DNA from: Methylobacter sp.
GTDB taxonomy: Bacteria; Pseudomonadota; Gammaproteobacteria; Methylococcales; Methylomonadaceae
Assembly: GCF_023227905.1 (NCBI RefSeq)
Contig: NZ_JALOCF010000004.1
Span: 93,017-157,016 of the forward strand
Direction of reading: 5' to 3'
Length of the DNA stretch: 64,000 nucleotides
Numbering within the stretch: the stretch's first letter is position 1; each line of letters starts with the position of its first letter. The notes under the pieces were generated by a model. It had not been told where the DNA came from, did no database searches, and worked only from the letters and a program-made list of their open reading frames with translations. Made by a program: the position numbers and the translations under genes. Shown here one piece after another: positions 1 to 8,098 of the stretch.

Positions 1-1
1 A

Positions 2-586
2 ACAATGCGTCAGGTTTTTGTACAGCACCGGCAGGGAGACCGCTTGGCGATTATCAATGCCGAATTAGGCAGGATGAAAGATTTACCTGACGGGCGTTAT
101 GTCGTTTTGGAAAACGGTGAGCGCATACAAGGGCAACCAGGAGCCGTAAATTATGTGATAGAGCAATTCTCCGAATACGCCGTGAGGATGGATAGCAAAG
201 AGTCATCAGCCGCTACTTTTGGTAAAGAATCGGTTGCCAGTACGGCTTTGGTGAGTTCCGGCCAAATAACCGATATTGCCGAATTACAGCGTCGTTTTTC
301 CGTACCGATGGGAATAATGTTGCTCAGCTTTATTGCTGTACCTTTGGCGCAAATGTCGCCTCGCGGGGGGGTTTACGGGAACATGCTGGTTGGCTTTCTA
401 ATCTATTTCAGTTATGGAAATCTTGTTCGTGTCAGCCAGAGCTGGGTCATGAACCAAACCATTCCGGCATGGCTGGGCGTGTTTGGCGTTAATACGCTCT
501 TATTGATAATAGGGGGAGTGTTATTGGCACGATTATATGGATGGCAATGGCTGGCTATGAAAGTCAGGGAAAAGGTGTACAAGTGA
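2..586 (+). CDS. lptF: LptF, LPS export ABC transporter permease (5' end outside window)
   Basis: This is the C-terminal half, about 194 residues, of the inner-membrane permease LptF. With LptG and the ATPase LptB it extracts lipopolysaccharide and feeds it to LptC for export. The frame is open to the window edge, so the gene starts upstream; the full family length is about 360 residues. Visible are the end of the periplasmic beta-jellyroll domain, then a positively charged linker and three hydrophobic membrane segments over the last 100 residues (around MGIMLLSFIAVPLAQ, NMLVGFLIYFSYGN and GVNTLLLIIGGVLLARL). The stop codon overlaps the lptG start as GTGA, indicating translational coupling. 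The assignment as LptF rather than LptG rests on this order, which is usual for the pair. Confidence 0.9.
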   Translation, partial: TMRQVFVQHRQGDRLAIINAELGRMKDLPDGRYVVLENGERIQGQPGAVNYVIEQFSEYAVRMDSKESSAATFGKESVASTALVSSGQITDIAELQRRFSVPMGIMLLSFIAVPLAQMSPRGGVYGNMLVGFLIYFSYGNLVRVSQSWVMNQTIPAWLGVFGVNTLLLIIGGVLLARLYGWQWLAMKVREKVYK

Positions 587-1653
587 ATGTATTAACAAGC
601 TATGTAGTCAGGGAAATATTAAAGGGCTCTTTTATCGCTATTTTATTGTTATTGACCTTATTTAATCTGTTCACTTTCAGTGACGAATTGAAGGATCTGG
701 GCAAAGGAAGCTATGACTTAAAAAATATTTTTTATTATCTTGCCCTGACTTCACCTACCGTTTTTTATGAACTGATGCCGGCATCGGCCTTATTAGGAAG
801 CCTGTTTATATTGGGTGCGATGGGCAATAACCGCGAACTGATTGCGATGCGGGCGGCAGGCTTATCCGTTTTAGGAATTATTAGAGCGGTCATGGTGGCC
901 GGCGCTATTTTAGTCACTATTTCAGTATTAGTCGGTGAGTTTATTGCCCCGGTAGCGGAGAGAACGGCACGAATGCTTAAGGTTACCGCCCAGAATGAGC
1001 AGGTTGTCATGAATGTCAAATATGGGCTATGGCTGCGCGAAGGCAAAAAATTCATCAATGTCCGCAAAATACAAGATGACGGAAGTCTGGCCGACATCAG
1101 CATTTATGAGCTGGATGATCAGCGGCATTTACGGTCTTCAACCCATGCGGAGAAGGCGACTTTTCAAGGCAATCAGCAATGGAAATTAGAGGCCATCAAG
1201 CAGTCGGATATTTCATTGGAACAGATGACTGCAAATAGCCGCAACGATCAAATATGGCAATCATCCGTTGCCCCGGATTTACTGAAGATTGTTGTGGTTA
1301 ACCCGAATAACCTATCCATGTATGACTTGGCGATGTATGTTGATTTTTTAAAGGATAATCATCAAAAATCGCAAGAGTTTGAGCTGGCTTTCTGGGGTCG
1401 GGTGGTCAACCCTTTGATTGTGTTTGTTATGTTGTTGGTGTCTGCGCCCTTTGTTATCGGCGTTAAACGCGGCGTCAACGTTGGCGCCAGGATGATGATA
1501 GGCGTTGTCATCGGTATGGGGTTTAATATTATCGATAAGATTGTCGGACACATGGGATTGATTTATGAGCTTAATCCGCCGTTAATAGCCGTTCTTCCCA
1601 GTTTGACGGCATCAGCCTTGGCGCTATTTGCATTGAGTCGTGTGCAAGCGTAA
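583..1653 (+). CDS. lptG: LptG, LPS export ABC transporter permease
   Basis: This is the second inner-membrane permease of the LptB2FG complex that powers lipopolysaccharide transport to the outer membrane. I chose the GTG at 583, which overlaps the lptF stop and gives 356 residues, matching the family. An in-frame ATG at 541 inside lptF would add 14 residues with no support. The protein has the YjgP/YjgQ layout: an N-terminal membrane segment after VREILKGSFIAILLL, two further segments around residues 50-130, a periplasmic domain at about 130-260, and three C-terminal membrane segments. It probably forms an operon with lptF. A gamma-carbonic anhydrase gene follows 54 nt later on the same strand. 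Confidence 0.95.
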   Translation: MNVLTSYVVREILKGSFIAILLLLTLFNLFTFSDELKDLGKGSYDLKNIFYYLALTSPTVFYELMPASALLGSLFILGAMGNNRELIAMRAAGLSVLGIIRAVMVAGAILVTISVLVGEFIAPVAERTARMLKVTAQNEQVVMNVKYGLWLREGKKFINVRKIQDDGSLADISIYELDDQRHLRSSTHAEKATFQGNQQWKLEAIKQSDISLEQMTANSRNDQIWQSSVAPDLLKIVVVNPNNLSMYDLAMYVDFLKDNHQKSQEFELAFWGRVVNPLIVFVMLLVSAPFVIGVKRGVNVGARMMIGVVIGMGFNIIDKIVGHMGLIYELNPPLIAVLPSLTASALALFALSRVQA

Positions 1654-1707
1654 CGCTTTGCGTAAACTGTTAAAACTAATAAATTGAGCCGGCATTCGGG
1701 AGTTAAC

Positions 1708-2235
1708 GTGGCGATTAGAAAATTTAAAGATAAACAACCCAAGATCGGCAACTCGGTTTTCATAGATGACAGCGCGGTGGTGATCGGCGACGTTACCTTG
1801 GGTGACGATGTCTCTATATGGCCTACTACGGTGGTTAGAGGCGATGTCGAGAGCGTAACGATTGGCGCTGGCACCAATGTGCAGGACGGTTCAGTTTTGC
1901 ATGTCACTCACGCCGGCAAGCACACGGCTCAAGGCCATCCGTTAGCCATAGGCAAGGGCGTTACGATAGGGCATAGAGCTGTGGTTCATGCCTGCACCGT
2001 GGGCGATTACTGCCTGATAGGTATCGGGGCGATTATTATGGATGGCGCCGTTGTTGAGGATTATGTGATGCTGGGAGCCGGGGCATTGGTTCCGCCGGGA
2101 AAAAGACTGGAAAGCGGCTATCTTTATGTGGGCGCACCTGCAAAACAGGCCAGGCCTTTAAAGGAATCCGAAAAGGAGTTTTTGGAATATTCGTCCAGAC
2201 AGTACATTCAATTGAAAAACGAATATTTAAAATAG
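1708..2235 (+). CDS. yrdA: Gamma-carbonic anhydrase family protein (YrdA-like)
   Basis: This is a left-handed beta-helix hexapeptide-repeat protein of the gamma-carbonic anhydrase family, 175 residues from GTG 1708. That start has a GGGAG-like ribosome site about 6 nt upstream; an in-frame TTG at 1684 is less likely. Repeats with aliphatic residues every sixth position run from about residue 20 to 145. The metal-binding histidines expected of the family are present in VLHVTH and in IGHRAVVHAC. The C-terminal ESGYLYVGAPAKQARPL is characteristic of the YrdA/PaaY branch. In E. coli yrdA lies close to aroE; here the intact aroE is 5 kb away, beyond the kai genes, and a decayed aroE end lies just downstream. 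Catalysis has been weak or undetected for several YrdA-like members, so the actual substrate is open. Confidence 0.93.
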   Translation: MAIRKFKDKQPKIGNSVFIDDSAVVIGDVTLGDDVSIWPTTVVRGDVESVTIGAGTNVQDGSVLHVTHAGKHTAQGHPLAIGKGVTIGHRAVVHACTVGDYCLIGIGAIIMDGAVVEDYVMLGAGALVPPGKRLESGYLYVGAPAKQARPLKESEKEFLEYSSRQYIQLKNEYLK

Positions 2236-2343
2236 CAAACGGAAAACATCAATTACCATTTATAAAACAGGTGAAGGCATTTAAGTTTCTAGCCATTTAA
2301 GCCCGTTTTGCAGCTTATCAGTTCATTCGTACCCGATCAGGGA

Positions 2344-2506
2344 GTCAGCAGCACAATAACAGGCCGGGTTTAAGACGGACAACGCCCGGATAAGAGAGCT
2401 TCTAGTGCCTGCTCAACCAGCACGATCAAACTATCCAGGCTTTTTCCGCATGACTTCTTTATGGCTGTGGAATGTTCATCCCCAGCGTCACATGGACCGT
2501 TTTGTT
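2344..2506 (-). pseudogene. Decayed 3' fragment of shikimate dehydrogenase (aroE relic)
   Basis: Read on the minus strand this stretch encodes KSLDSLIVLVEQALEALLSG followed by a stop and then TRPVIVLLT. It lines up with the C-terminus of the intact AroE encoded at 7259-8098 (KSLDGLGMLVEQAAEAFFIW, then TRSVIELLN). At DNA level 2406-2422 matches 7342-7358 with one mismatch. Similarity continues on both sides with small gaps, including ccccagcg at 2480-2487 against the same octamer near 7401. An in-frame stop, frame-disrupting gaps and the missing N-terminal three quarters make it a relic. It has the same orientation as the intact gene, so the kai block lies between a broken and a whole aroE 3' end. 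It could be a duplicated end or the remains of a replaced allele. Confidence 0.82.
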
Positions 2507-3123
2507 GATGGCACGATTATCCTGACGACAACACCGCCCAAGGCTCGTGCCTGCGCATTCGACCACCTTTCCAGTATCGTACCAATCACTAAGTGGTTGT
2601 ACGGATTCATTTGCATTCTTCTAACTTGATATAGTTATTAAACAGCTGAAAAAAATTTTCACTGGGAGAAAAAGGCAGACATCTCAACAGATAACAATTT
2701 CTATGGCGGGTTTGCAATATGAAAAGCAACAGGTAGAAGTGGCATTATGTGTTATTCACGCTCTTTGTCCGTTAAGTTCGCAATCCGCTTCATACACTGA
2801 TTTACGATCTGAATCGGCTAATTCTCATTTTTACCATTTTCCGTATATTTAAGAATGATATTTTAAATATAAATGTGATATCAGCGTGATGCCCTGCATG
2901 CCCAAAATGTACGATTTAACAATGCAACGTAACGTTCTTATCAATGGGAGCGGTCGACTCTTGGCTACATACAGGTAATAAAATTCTAGATCATACTGGG
3001 TGTTTTGGAATTAGCGACTGTATGTGCGGGGTGTGTGGCTTGAGTTTTATATCCTAAATTCCCCATTCCGACCAAAGATACCAATGATCGTTGCATTCTT
3101 TACAATCTAAAAACCAACTATCT
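2507..3123. other. Noncoding stretch upstream of kaiC
   Basis: No convincing gene was seen here. The segment between the aroE relic and kaiC is AT-rich from about 2620 to 2900, with several short TA-rich tracts that could hold a promoter for the kai operon. I could not pick a -35/-10 pair with confidence. An open frame from 2405 to 2629 on the plus strand runs through the antisense of the relic and has no protein-like features. Confidence 0.5.
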
Positions 3124-4863
3124 ATGTCAAATAAGAATAGCCAGCCTCTTATTATGTTTCCGACTCTCCCCAAATCGCCTACCGGTATTCAGGGGTTGGA
3201 CGAAATCACCGGCGGCGGGTTGCCTACAGGTCGGCCTACACTGGTCTGCGGCAGCGCAGGATGCGGTAAGACCATGCTAGCAATGGAATTTCTGGTGCAT
3301 GGGGCGATGCAATTTGGCGAGCCGGGCGTGTTCATGATGTTCGAAGAAAGCGCGGCAGAGCTTACTGCTAATGTGCGCTCGCTCGGCTTCAATCTGGACC
3401 AGCTGGTGGCCGAACAAAAGATCGTGCTCGATTACGTCCATATTGAACGCAGTGAGATTGAGGAAACCGGCGAGTATGATCTCGAAGGGTTGTTCATCCG
3501 GCTCGGGTACGCGATTGACACTATCGGCGCCAAACGAGTGGTGCTCGATACGATTGAGGCGCTTTTTGCCGGTTTGCCGAACCATGCCATCCTGCGCGCG
3601 GAACTGCGCCGCCTGTTCCGCTGGCTGAAGGACCGCGGCATGACAGCGGTTATCACCGGCGAGAAGGGAGATGCGACCATCACCCGTTATGGCTTGGAAG
3701 AATACGTGGCCGATTGCGTTATCGTGCTCGATCAGCGTGTGACCGAGCAGATTTCTACCCGTAGGCTGCGCGTGCTGAAGTATCGCGGCTCGGCTCACGG
3801 CACCAATGAATATCCTTTTCTTATCGGCGAGCACGGCCTTTCGGTGCTGCCGATCACATCACTTCGGCTTGATCACGGAGCCTCGGCGCAGCGTATCTCT
3901 ACGGGCATCGCACGGCTCGACGATATGCTCGGAGGCAAAGGCGTGTTCCTGGGCAGCAGCATACTCATTTCCGGCTCGCCGGGCACAGGCAAGAGCAGTA
4001 TTAGCGCAACCTTCCTCAATGCCGCATGCCAACGCGGTGAACGCGCACTACTTTTCGCCTACGAAGAGTCAAGTGCACAAATCCTGCGTAACATGCGCTC
4101 GATCGGCATCGACCTTGAGCCCTGGGTGAAAAAAGGCCTATTGCAGATTCACTCATCTCGCCCCACGTTACAAGGGCTGGAGCAGCATCTGGTGATGATG
4201 TACGATATAGTGCAGGCCTTCCGCCCGAGCGTAATCGCTGTCGATCCGATCAGTAATCTCACGCTCGAGCGTAATGAGATAGAGGTCAAACCGACCCTGA
4301 TGCGGCTCATCGATTTTCTCAAGCAGCAGCAGATCACTACATTGTTTACCAGCCTCACGATAGGCGGCGTAACGCCGGAAGATTCGCAGATAGGCGTATC
4401 GTCGCTGATGGATACCTGGCTGCTGCTGCGCAATGTTGAGTTCAACGGCGAGCGCAACCGTACAGTTTATGTGCTGAAATCGCGCGGCATGGCGCACTCG
4501 AATCAAATACGCGAGTTTGTTCTAAGCGACAAGGGTATCGACCTTGTGGATGTGTATCTCGGTCCTGACCGCGTGCTGACCGGCGCCGCGCGCTTAGCCC
4601 AGGAAACCCACGAACGTGTCGCCGCCGAACTGCGCAGGCAAGACCACGAGCGCAAGCTGCACCGGCTGGCCAGTAAGCAAAAAGCGATTGAGGCGCAGAT
4701 CGCCGCGTTGCAAGCCGAGGCGGAGTCGGAAGCGGCTGAGATGAGCTTCGCCATTGCACAACAGACTTTTCAGGAAAAAACTGTGCAGAAAAACATCGAA
4801 GCCATGACGCACCTGCGCGGCGATGTCAAAACCGGCAAGTGCCGGACAAAAGGAAGCCAATGA
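3124..4863 (+). CDS. kaiC: KaiC-family circadian-clock-type ATPase/autokinase with Ser-Ser phosphosite
   Basis: This is a 579-residue double-RecA KaiC protein from ATG 3124 (an in-frame TTG lies at 3091 and an ATG at 3154). The CI domain has Walker A GSAGCGKT at residues 43-50 and the catalytic Glu pair at 74-75. The CII domain has Walker A GSPGTGKS at 284-291 and a Glu pair at 314-315. At the position of the cyanobacterial Ser431-Thr432 phosphorylation pair the sequence is VSSLMDT, so the pair is Ser426-Ser427, as in KaiC2-type homologues. The last 80 residues after RVLTGAARLAQ are strongly charged and heptad-like, predicting a coiled coil that cyanobacterial KaiC (about 519 residues) lacks. 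It overlaps kaiB by 4 nt and heads a kaiC-kaiB-kaiB-kinase operon without kaiA. A timing or stress-response role is inferred from the family. Confidence 0.95.
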   Translation: MSNKNSQPLIMFPTLPKSPTGIQGLDEITGGGLPTGRPTLVCGSAGCGKTMLAMEFLVHGAMQFGEPGVFMMFEESAAELTANVRSLGFNLDQLVAEQKIVLDYVHIERSEIEETGEYDLEGLFIRLGYAIDTIGAKRVVLDTIEALFAGLPNHAILRAELRRLFRWLKDRGMTAVITGEKGDATITRYGLEEYVADCVIVLDQRVTEQISTRRLRVLKYRGSAHGTNEYPFLIGEHGLSVLPITSLRLDHGASAQRISTGIARLDDMLGGKGVFLGSSILISGSPGTGKSSISATFLNAACQRGERALLFAYEESSAQILRNMRSIGIDLEPWVKKGLLQIHSSRPTLQGLEQHLVMMYDIVQAFRPSVIAVDPISNLTLERNEIEVKPTLMRLIDFLKQQQITTLFTSLTIGGVTPEDSQIGVSSLMDTWLLLRNVEFNGERNRTVYVLKSRGMAHSNQIREFVLSDKGIDLVDVYLGPDRVLTGAARLAQETHERVAAELRRQDHERKLHRLASKQKAIEAQIAALQAEAESEAAEMSFAIAQQTFQEKTVQKNIEAMTHLRGDVKTGKCRTKGSQ

Positions 4864-5177
4864 ATGACATCCCACCATTAATGAATCCTCCCGAAGAACA
4901 GCTTTATGAGTTGCGTCTTTACGTCGCCGGGCATACTCCGAAATCGCTTGCTGCGTTCGACAATCTCAAGCGCATCTGTGAGACTCATCTTGCCGGCCAG
5001 TACCGCATCGAGGTTATCGATTTGCTGAAGACTCCGCAACTCGCTGCCGGTGACCAGATTTTCGCCATACCGACGTTGGTTCGCCGCTTGCCGGAACCGA
5101 TCAAGAAAATCATCGGCGATCTGTCCAATGAAGAACATGTATTGGTCGGTCTCGATGTGCAGCCTGTGGAGGCCTGA
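4860..5177 (+). CDS. kaiB: KaiB-family protein, first copy
   Basis: This is a 105-residue thioredoxin-like KaiB. The ATG at 4860 overlaps the kaiC stop (ATGA) and follows an AAGGA ribosome site. The core starts at YELRLYVAGHTPKSLAAFDN, continues with the predicted second helix and the strand RIEVIDLLKTPQLA, and ends with IFAIPTLVRRLPEPIKKIIG, a well conserved KaiB stretch. Family knowledge: KaiB binds the CI ring of phosphorylated KaiC after a fold switch and can recruit output kinases. The translational coupling to kaiC implies that the two are made together. A short N-terminal extension (about 12 residues before the core) and a short acidic C-terminus are the only differences seen. Confidence 0.93.
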   Translation: MNDIPPLMNPPEEQLYELRLYVAGHTPKSLAAFDNLKRICETHLAGQYRIEVIDLLKTPQLAAGDQIFAIPTLVRRLPEPIKKIIGDLSNEEHVLVGLDVQPVEA

Positions 5178-5183
5178 TCATTA

Positions 5184-5549
5184 ATGAAAAATAGCGCTTC
5201 ACCACCGACCGAACTTGAGGCAATGGAAGGCGCCATCGAATCTCCCGACAATGCGTGCTACATCTTGAAACTCTACATTACCGGCACCACATCGCGTTCC
5301 ACGAAGGCGATCGTGAATATCCGCAAGATTTGCGAGGAGCATCTGCAAGGACGCTATGACTTGGAAGTTGTGGATATTTCTCAGAACCCGACGCTGGCTG
5401 AGGGTGAGCAAATTGTCGCTGCGCCTACTTTGATCAAAAAGTTGCCACTGCCTTTACGTCGATTCATCGGCGATATGTCTCAGACCGAGCGTATCCTCCT
5501 CGGGCTGGATTTGCGCAAGGTGAATAATGACAAGAATTCTTCAGCCTAA
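5184..5549 (+). CDS. kaiB: KaiB-family protein, second copy
   Basis: This is a second KaiB-like protein of 121 residues, starting 6 nt after the first. The core YILKLYITGTTSRSTKAIVN, the strand DLEVVDISQNPTLA and APTLIKKLPLPLRRFIGDMS align with copy one, but the two are clearly diverged (about half identical by eye). They are therefore unlikely to be a very recent duplication. It has a 25-residue acidic N-terminal extension and a C-terminal tail KVNNDKNSSA. Two kaiB genes behind one kaiC followed by a hybrid kinase is an arrangement known outside cyanobacteria. One copy may serve KaiC and the other the kinase, but nothing in the sequence settles which. Confidence 0.92.
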   Translation: MKNSASPPTELEAMEGAIESPDNACYILKLYITGTTSRSTKAIVNIRKICEEHLQGRYDLEVVDISQNPTLAEGEQIVAAPTLIKKLPLPLRRFIGDMSQTERILLGLDLRKVNNDKNSSA

Positions 5550-5558
5550 GTTTCCGTA

Positions 5559-7244
5559 ATGTCGACTCAATTTACTGTCGAACAAGCTCTTCTAGCCGCA
5601 AACGCCGAGTTACGCGCCCGGCTGGATGAGGCTGAGGAAACTCTACGGGCGATCCGTAGCGGTGAAATTGATGCGCTGGTGATCGAAACGTCCAACGGTT
5701 CGCAAATTTATACTTTACAAGGTCAAGACGCCGAATTAAACCGTTTTCGCGGCGAAATTCTTGCGCAAATCAGTGATGCGGTCATCGTTGTGGACGACGA
5801 TCAACATGTAACTTATCTCAATGCTTCCGCCGAACAACAATATGGAATCACCGCCTCCGAAGCGCTTGGGCGTCTTGTGACGGAGATTTTCCAATGCCGC
5901 TGGCTCCAACCCGGCGATGCAGACAAGATGATCGCGGCTCTCAGCGAGACCGGCTACTGGCGCGGTGAGAATGTCCACGTCAAACGCAACGGTGAAGTCA
6001 TCCATGCCGAGTCCTCAGTAACGCGCCTGCACTCAGTCAACGGCCCCCATTCCGGCCAGCTCGCCGTCATCCGGGATATCACAGAACGCAAGCAGGCAGA
6101 ACAAGCTCTGAAAGATGCCGATCGTCGCAAGGATGAATTTCTTGCTATGTTGGCCCATGAACTACGTAATCCTTTGGGGCCGATGCACAACGTTGCACAG
6201 TTACTGAAAATGGAGGGAATAGAGGCAGCGCGGATTTCCTGGTGTGGCAATGTTATCGAGCGACAGGTTGGACATCTGAGCCAATTGGTTGATGATCTGC
6301 TGGATATTTCCCGCATTACTCTGGGTAAGATCAAGCTTAAGAAAGAGCCTCTGTTGGTGGCGGATTTCATACTACCCGCTGTAGAAACCGTACGTCCGCT
6401 GATTGATGCTCGCCAGCAAGAATTCTCACTAACGCTTCCTCCGCAGCCGTTACAAGTCGAAGGCGATCAAGTCAGATTGACTCAGGTCTTAGCGAATCTT
6501 CTCAGTAATGCGGTCAAATATACAGAGAATGGTGGGCGCATTGAGGTGGGGGTCGAGCAATCTGAAAACAAAGTTTTTATCCATGTTTGCGATACAGGCT
6601 GTGGAATCGAGTTATCGGCCTTGCCTCACTTGTTCGAGCTGTTCTATCAGGTGGATTCCGACATGGCCCGCTCCCAGGGTGGATTGGGCATTGGTTTATC
6701 TCTTGTCCATAGATTAGTTGTAATGCATGGCGGCGATGTGCAGGCGTTCAGTGCGGGCCTGGGCCAAGGTAGCGAATTCGTGGTTCGGCTGCCACTGGTC
6801 AGCCTACCGGAGAATAAGGCAGCCGTGATCGCTAAGGTTCATCCATCGTCTACTAATGGGGAACTTGGTATCCTGATCGTGGATGACTACTGTGAAGCAG
6901 CTGAAAGTCTGGCTATGGTGTTGGAACATAAAGGTTATCGGGTGTGGATAGCTCATGACGGTCTGTCGGCGCTTGAAATGGCAAAGGTCAATCGGCCGCA
7001 AGTCGTTATTCTTGATATCGGGCTGCCGGTCATGGATGGTTATGAGGTCGCAGAAAAGCTACATCAAAGCATTGAACTGGGCGAGATGCTTATTATTGGC
7101 TTGTCTGGCTATGAACTGTCGAATAATCCGGAGAGATTAGATGCCGCAGGGTTTGACGAATATATGGTTAAACCCGCAAATGTAGAAAAGTTACAGAGAC
7201 TTCTGGAGAAATGGCAGATGCTTAAGTTTAGTAAGCGGCTATGA
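5559..7244 (+). CDS. PAS-histidine kinase-receiver hybrid, kai operon output candidate
   Basis: This is a 561-residue cytoplasmic sensor with no membrane segment. In order it shows an N-terminal coiled stretch (about residues 1-50), a PAS domain (about 65-180, ending in VIRDITERKQAEQAL), and a HisKA domain with phospho-acceptor His200 in AMLAHELRNPLGP. A HATPase domain follows, with N box QVLANLLSNAVKYT and G boxes DTGCGIE and GGLGIGLSL. The C-terminal receiver has phospho-acceptor Asp486 in VILDIGLPVMDGYE and a Lys in YMVKPAN. It starts 9 nt after the second kaiB, so it is almost certainly co-transcribed. By analogy with kai clusters in other proteobacteria it is a plausible output kinase. 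No DNA-binding output domain is present, so a further partner would be needed. Confidence 0.93.
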   Translation: MSTQFTVEQALLAANAELRARLDEAEETLRAIRSGEIDALVIETSNGSQIYTLQGQDAELNRFRGEILAQISDAVIVVDDDQHVTYLNASAEQQYGITASEALGRLVTEIFQCRWLQPGDADKMIAALSETGYWRGENVHVKRNGEVIHAESSVTRLHSVNGPHSGQLAVIRDITERKQAEQALKDADRRKDEFLAMLAHELRNPLGPMHNVAQLLKMEGIEAARISWCGNVIERQVGHLSQLVDDLLDISRITLGKIKLKKEPLLVADFILPAVETVRPLIDARQQEFSLTLPPQPLQVEGDQVRLTQVLANLLSNAVKYTENGGRIEVGVEQSENKVFIHVCDTGCGIELSALPHLFELFYQVDSDMARSQGGLGIGLSLVHRLVVMHGGDVQAFSAGLGQGSEFVVRLPLVSLPENKAAVIAKVHPSSTNGELGILIVDDYCEAAESLAMVLEHKGYRVWIAHDGLSALEMAKVNRPQVVILDIGLPVMDGYEVAEKLHQSIELGEMLIIGLSGYELSNNPERLDAAGFDEYMVKPANVEKLQRLLEKWQMLKFSKRL

Positions 7245-7251
7245 GCCGCTT
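7233..7251. terminator. Hairpin between convergent kai operon and aroE
   Basis: A perfect 8-bp inverted repeat with a 3-nt loop (aagcggct-atg-agccgctt) overlaps the last codons and stop of the kinase gene and ends 8 nt before the end of the convergent aroE. It is placed well for a bidirectional terminator. It lacks a long T-run on either side, so its termination function is inferred. Confidence 0.4.
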
Positions 7252-7258
7252 GTTCAGG

Positions 7259-8098
7259 TCAGGGTTGCCGTTCTGAATTCAGCAATTCAATAACAGACCG
7301 AGTCTTGGGTCGAATACCACGCCAGATGAAAAAAGCTTCCGCCGCCTGCTCGACCAGCATGCCCAGTCCATCCAGACTTTTTGCAGCATGATTTTCCAGT
7401 CCCCAGCGCACAAACGCGGTCGGTTCGTTACCGTAAGCAAGATCGTAACAGCTGCCCTGTGCAGCCAATAATCCGGGCGGCAGTAGCGGCAATTGCCCGC
7501 TCAAACTGGCTGACGTCGCGTTTAAAATCAAATCGAATTGCCGGTTTTCCAAATCATCAAATCCGCTGCCGGTAATAGGGATTTTGCCTTTGTCGTGAAA
7601 TTCTGCGGCCAGCTTGACGGCCTTATCAACGGTGCGGTTAGCGATCACAAGGGATTGCGGGGATTGCTCAAGTATCGGGGCTATGATCCCCCGGCTGGCG
7701 CCGCCGGCACCTAGAATCAGTATGCGCATGCCCGCTAAAGCGATGCCATGATTAGCGGTCAAGTCTGTTACCAGACCTATGCCGTCGGTGTTATCACCTA
7801 AGATGGAACCATCCGCCAGTAACGCGAGCGTGTTGACCGCCTTGCTAAGCTCAGCGCGTTCGGTTTTACGGTCGGCGTAGCTCCAGGCGAGCTCTTTCAG
7901 CGGCACGGTGCAATTTAAGCCTTTGCCGCCTTCAGCGAAAAATGTCGCAACGGCAGTTCGGAACTGTTCGGCGGGCACTTCCACCGCGGTATAGCCAAGC
8001 GTTTGTCCGGTCTGTTCGGCAAAAAGGCGGTGAATGCGCGGCGATTTGCTGTGTTTGATCGGACAACCAAAGACGGCATAGCGATCGGTTAAGACCAT
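7259..8098 (-). CDS. aroE: Shikimate dehydrogenase
   Basis: NADP-dependent reduction of 3-dehydroshikimate to shikimate in aromatic amino acid biosynthesis. I chose the ATG at 8098 (MVLTDRYAVFGCPIKHSKSP), giving 279 residues, close to the usual 272; an ATG at 8131 would add 11 residues with no homology. Visible are the substrate motif HSKSPRIH, the catalytic Lys in NCTVPLKE, the Asp in GDNTDGIG, the dinucleotide fold GAGGASRG at about residue 127, and GLGMLVEQAAEAF near the C-terminus. The start overlaps the upstream membrane-protein gene by 10 nt. A degenerate copy of the last 50 or so codons lies at 2344-2506 on the far side of the kai operon. Confidence 0.96.
   Translation of the reverse strand: MVLTDRYAVFGCPIKHSKSPRIHRLFAEQTGQTLGYTAVEVPAEQFRTAVATFFAEGGKGLNCTVPLKELAWSYADRKTERAELSKAVNTLALLADGSILGDNTDGIGLVTDLTANHGIALAGMRILILGAGGASRGIIAPILEQSPQSLVIANRTVDKAVKLAAEFHDKGKIPITGSGFDDLENRQFDLILNATSASLSGQLPLLPPGLLAAQGSCYDLAYGNEPTAFVRWGLENHAAKSLDGLGMLVEQAAEAFFIWRGIRPKTRSVIELLNSERQP

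Noticed and set aside
2405..2629. A 74-codon open frame on the plus strand
   Set aside because: It runs antisense through the aroE relic and has no protein-like composition, ribosome site or recognisable motif.
3277..3834. A 185-codon open frame opposite kaiC
   Set aside because: Antisense shadow of kaiC with no ribosome site or recognisable domain.
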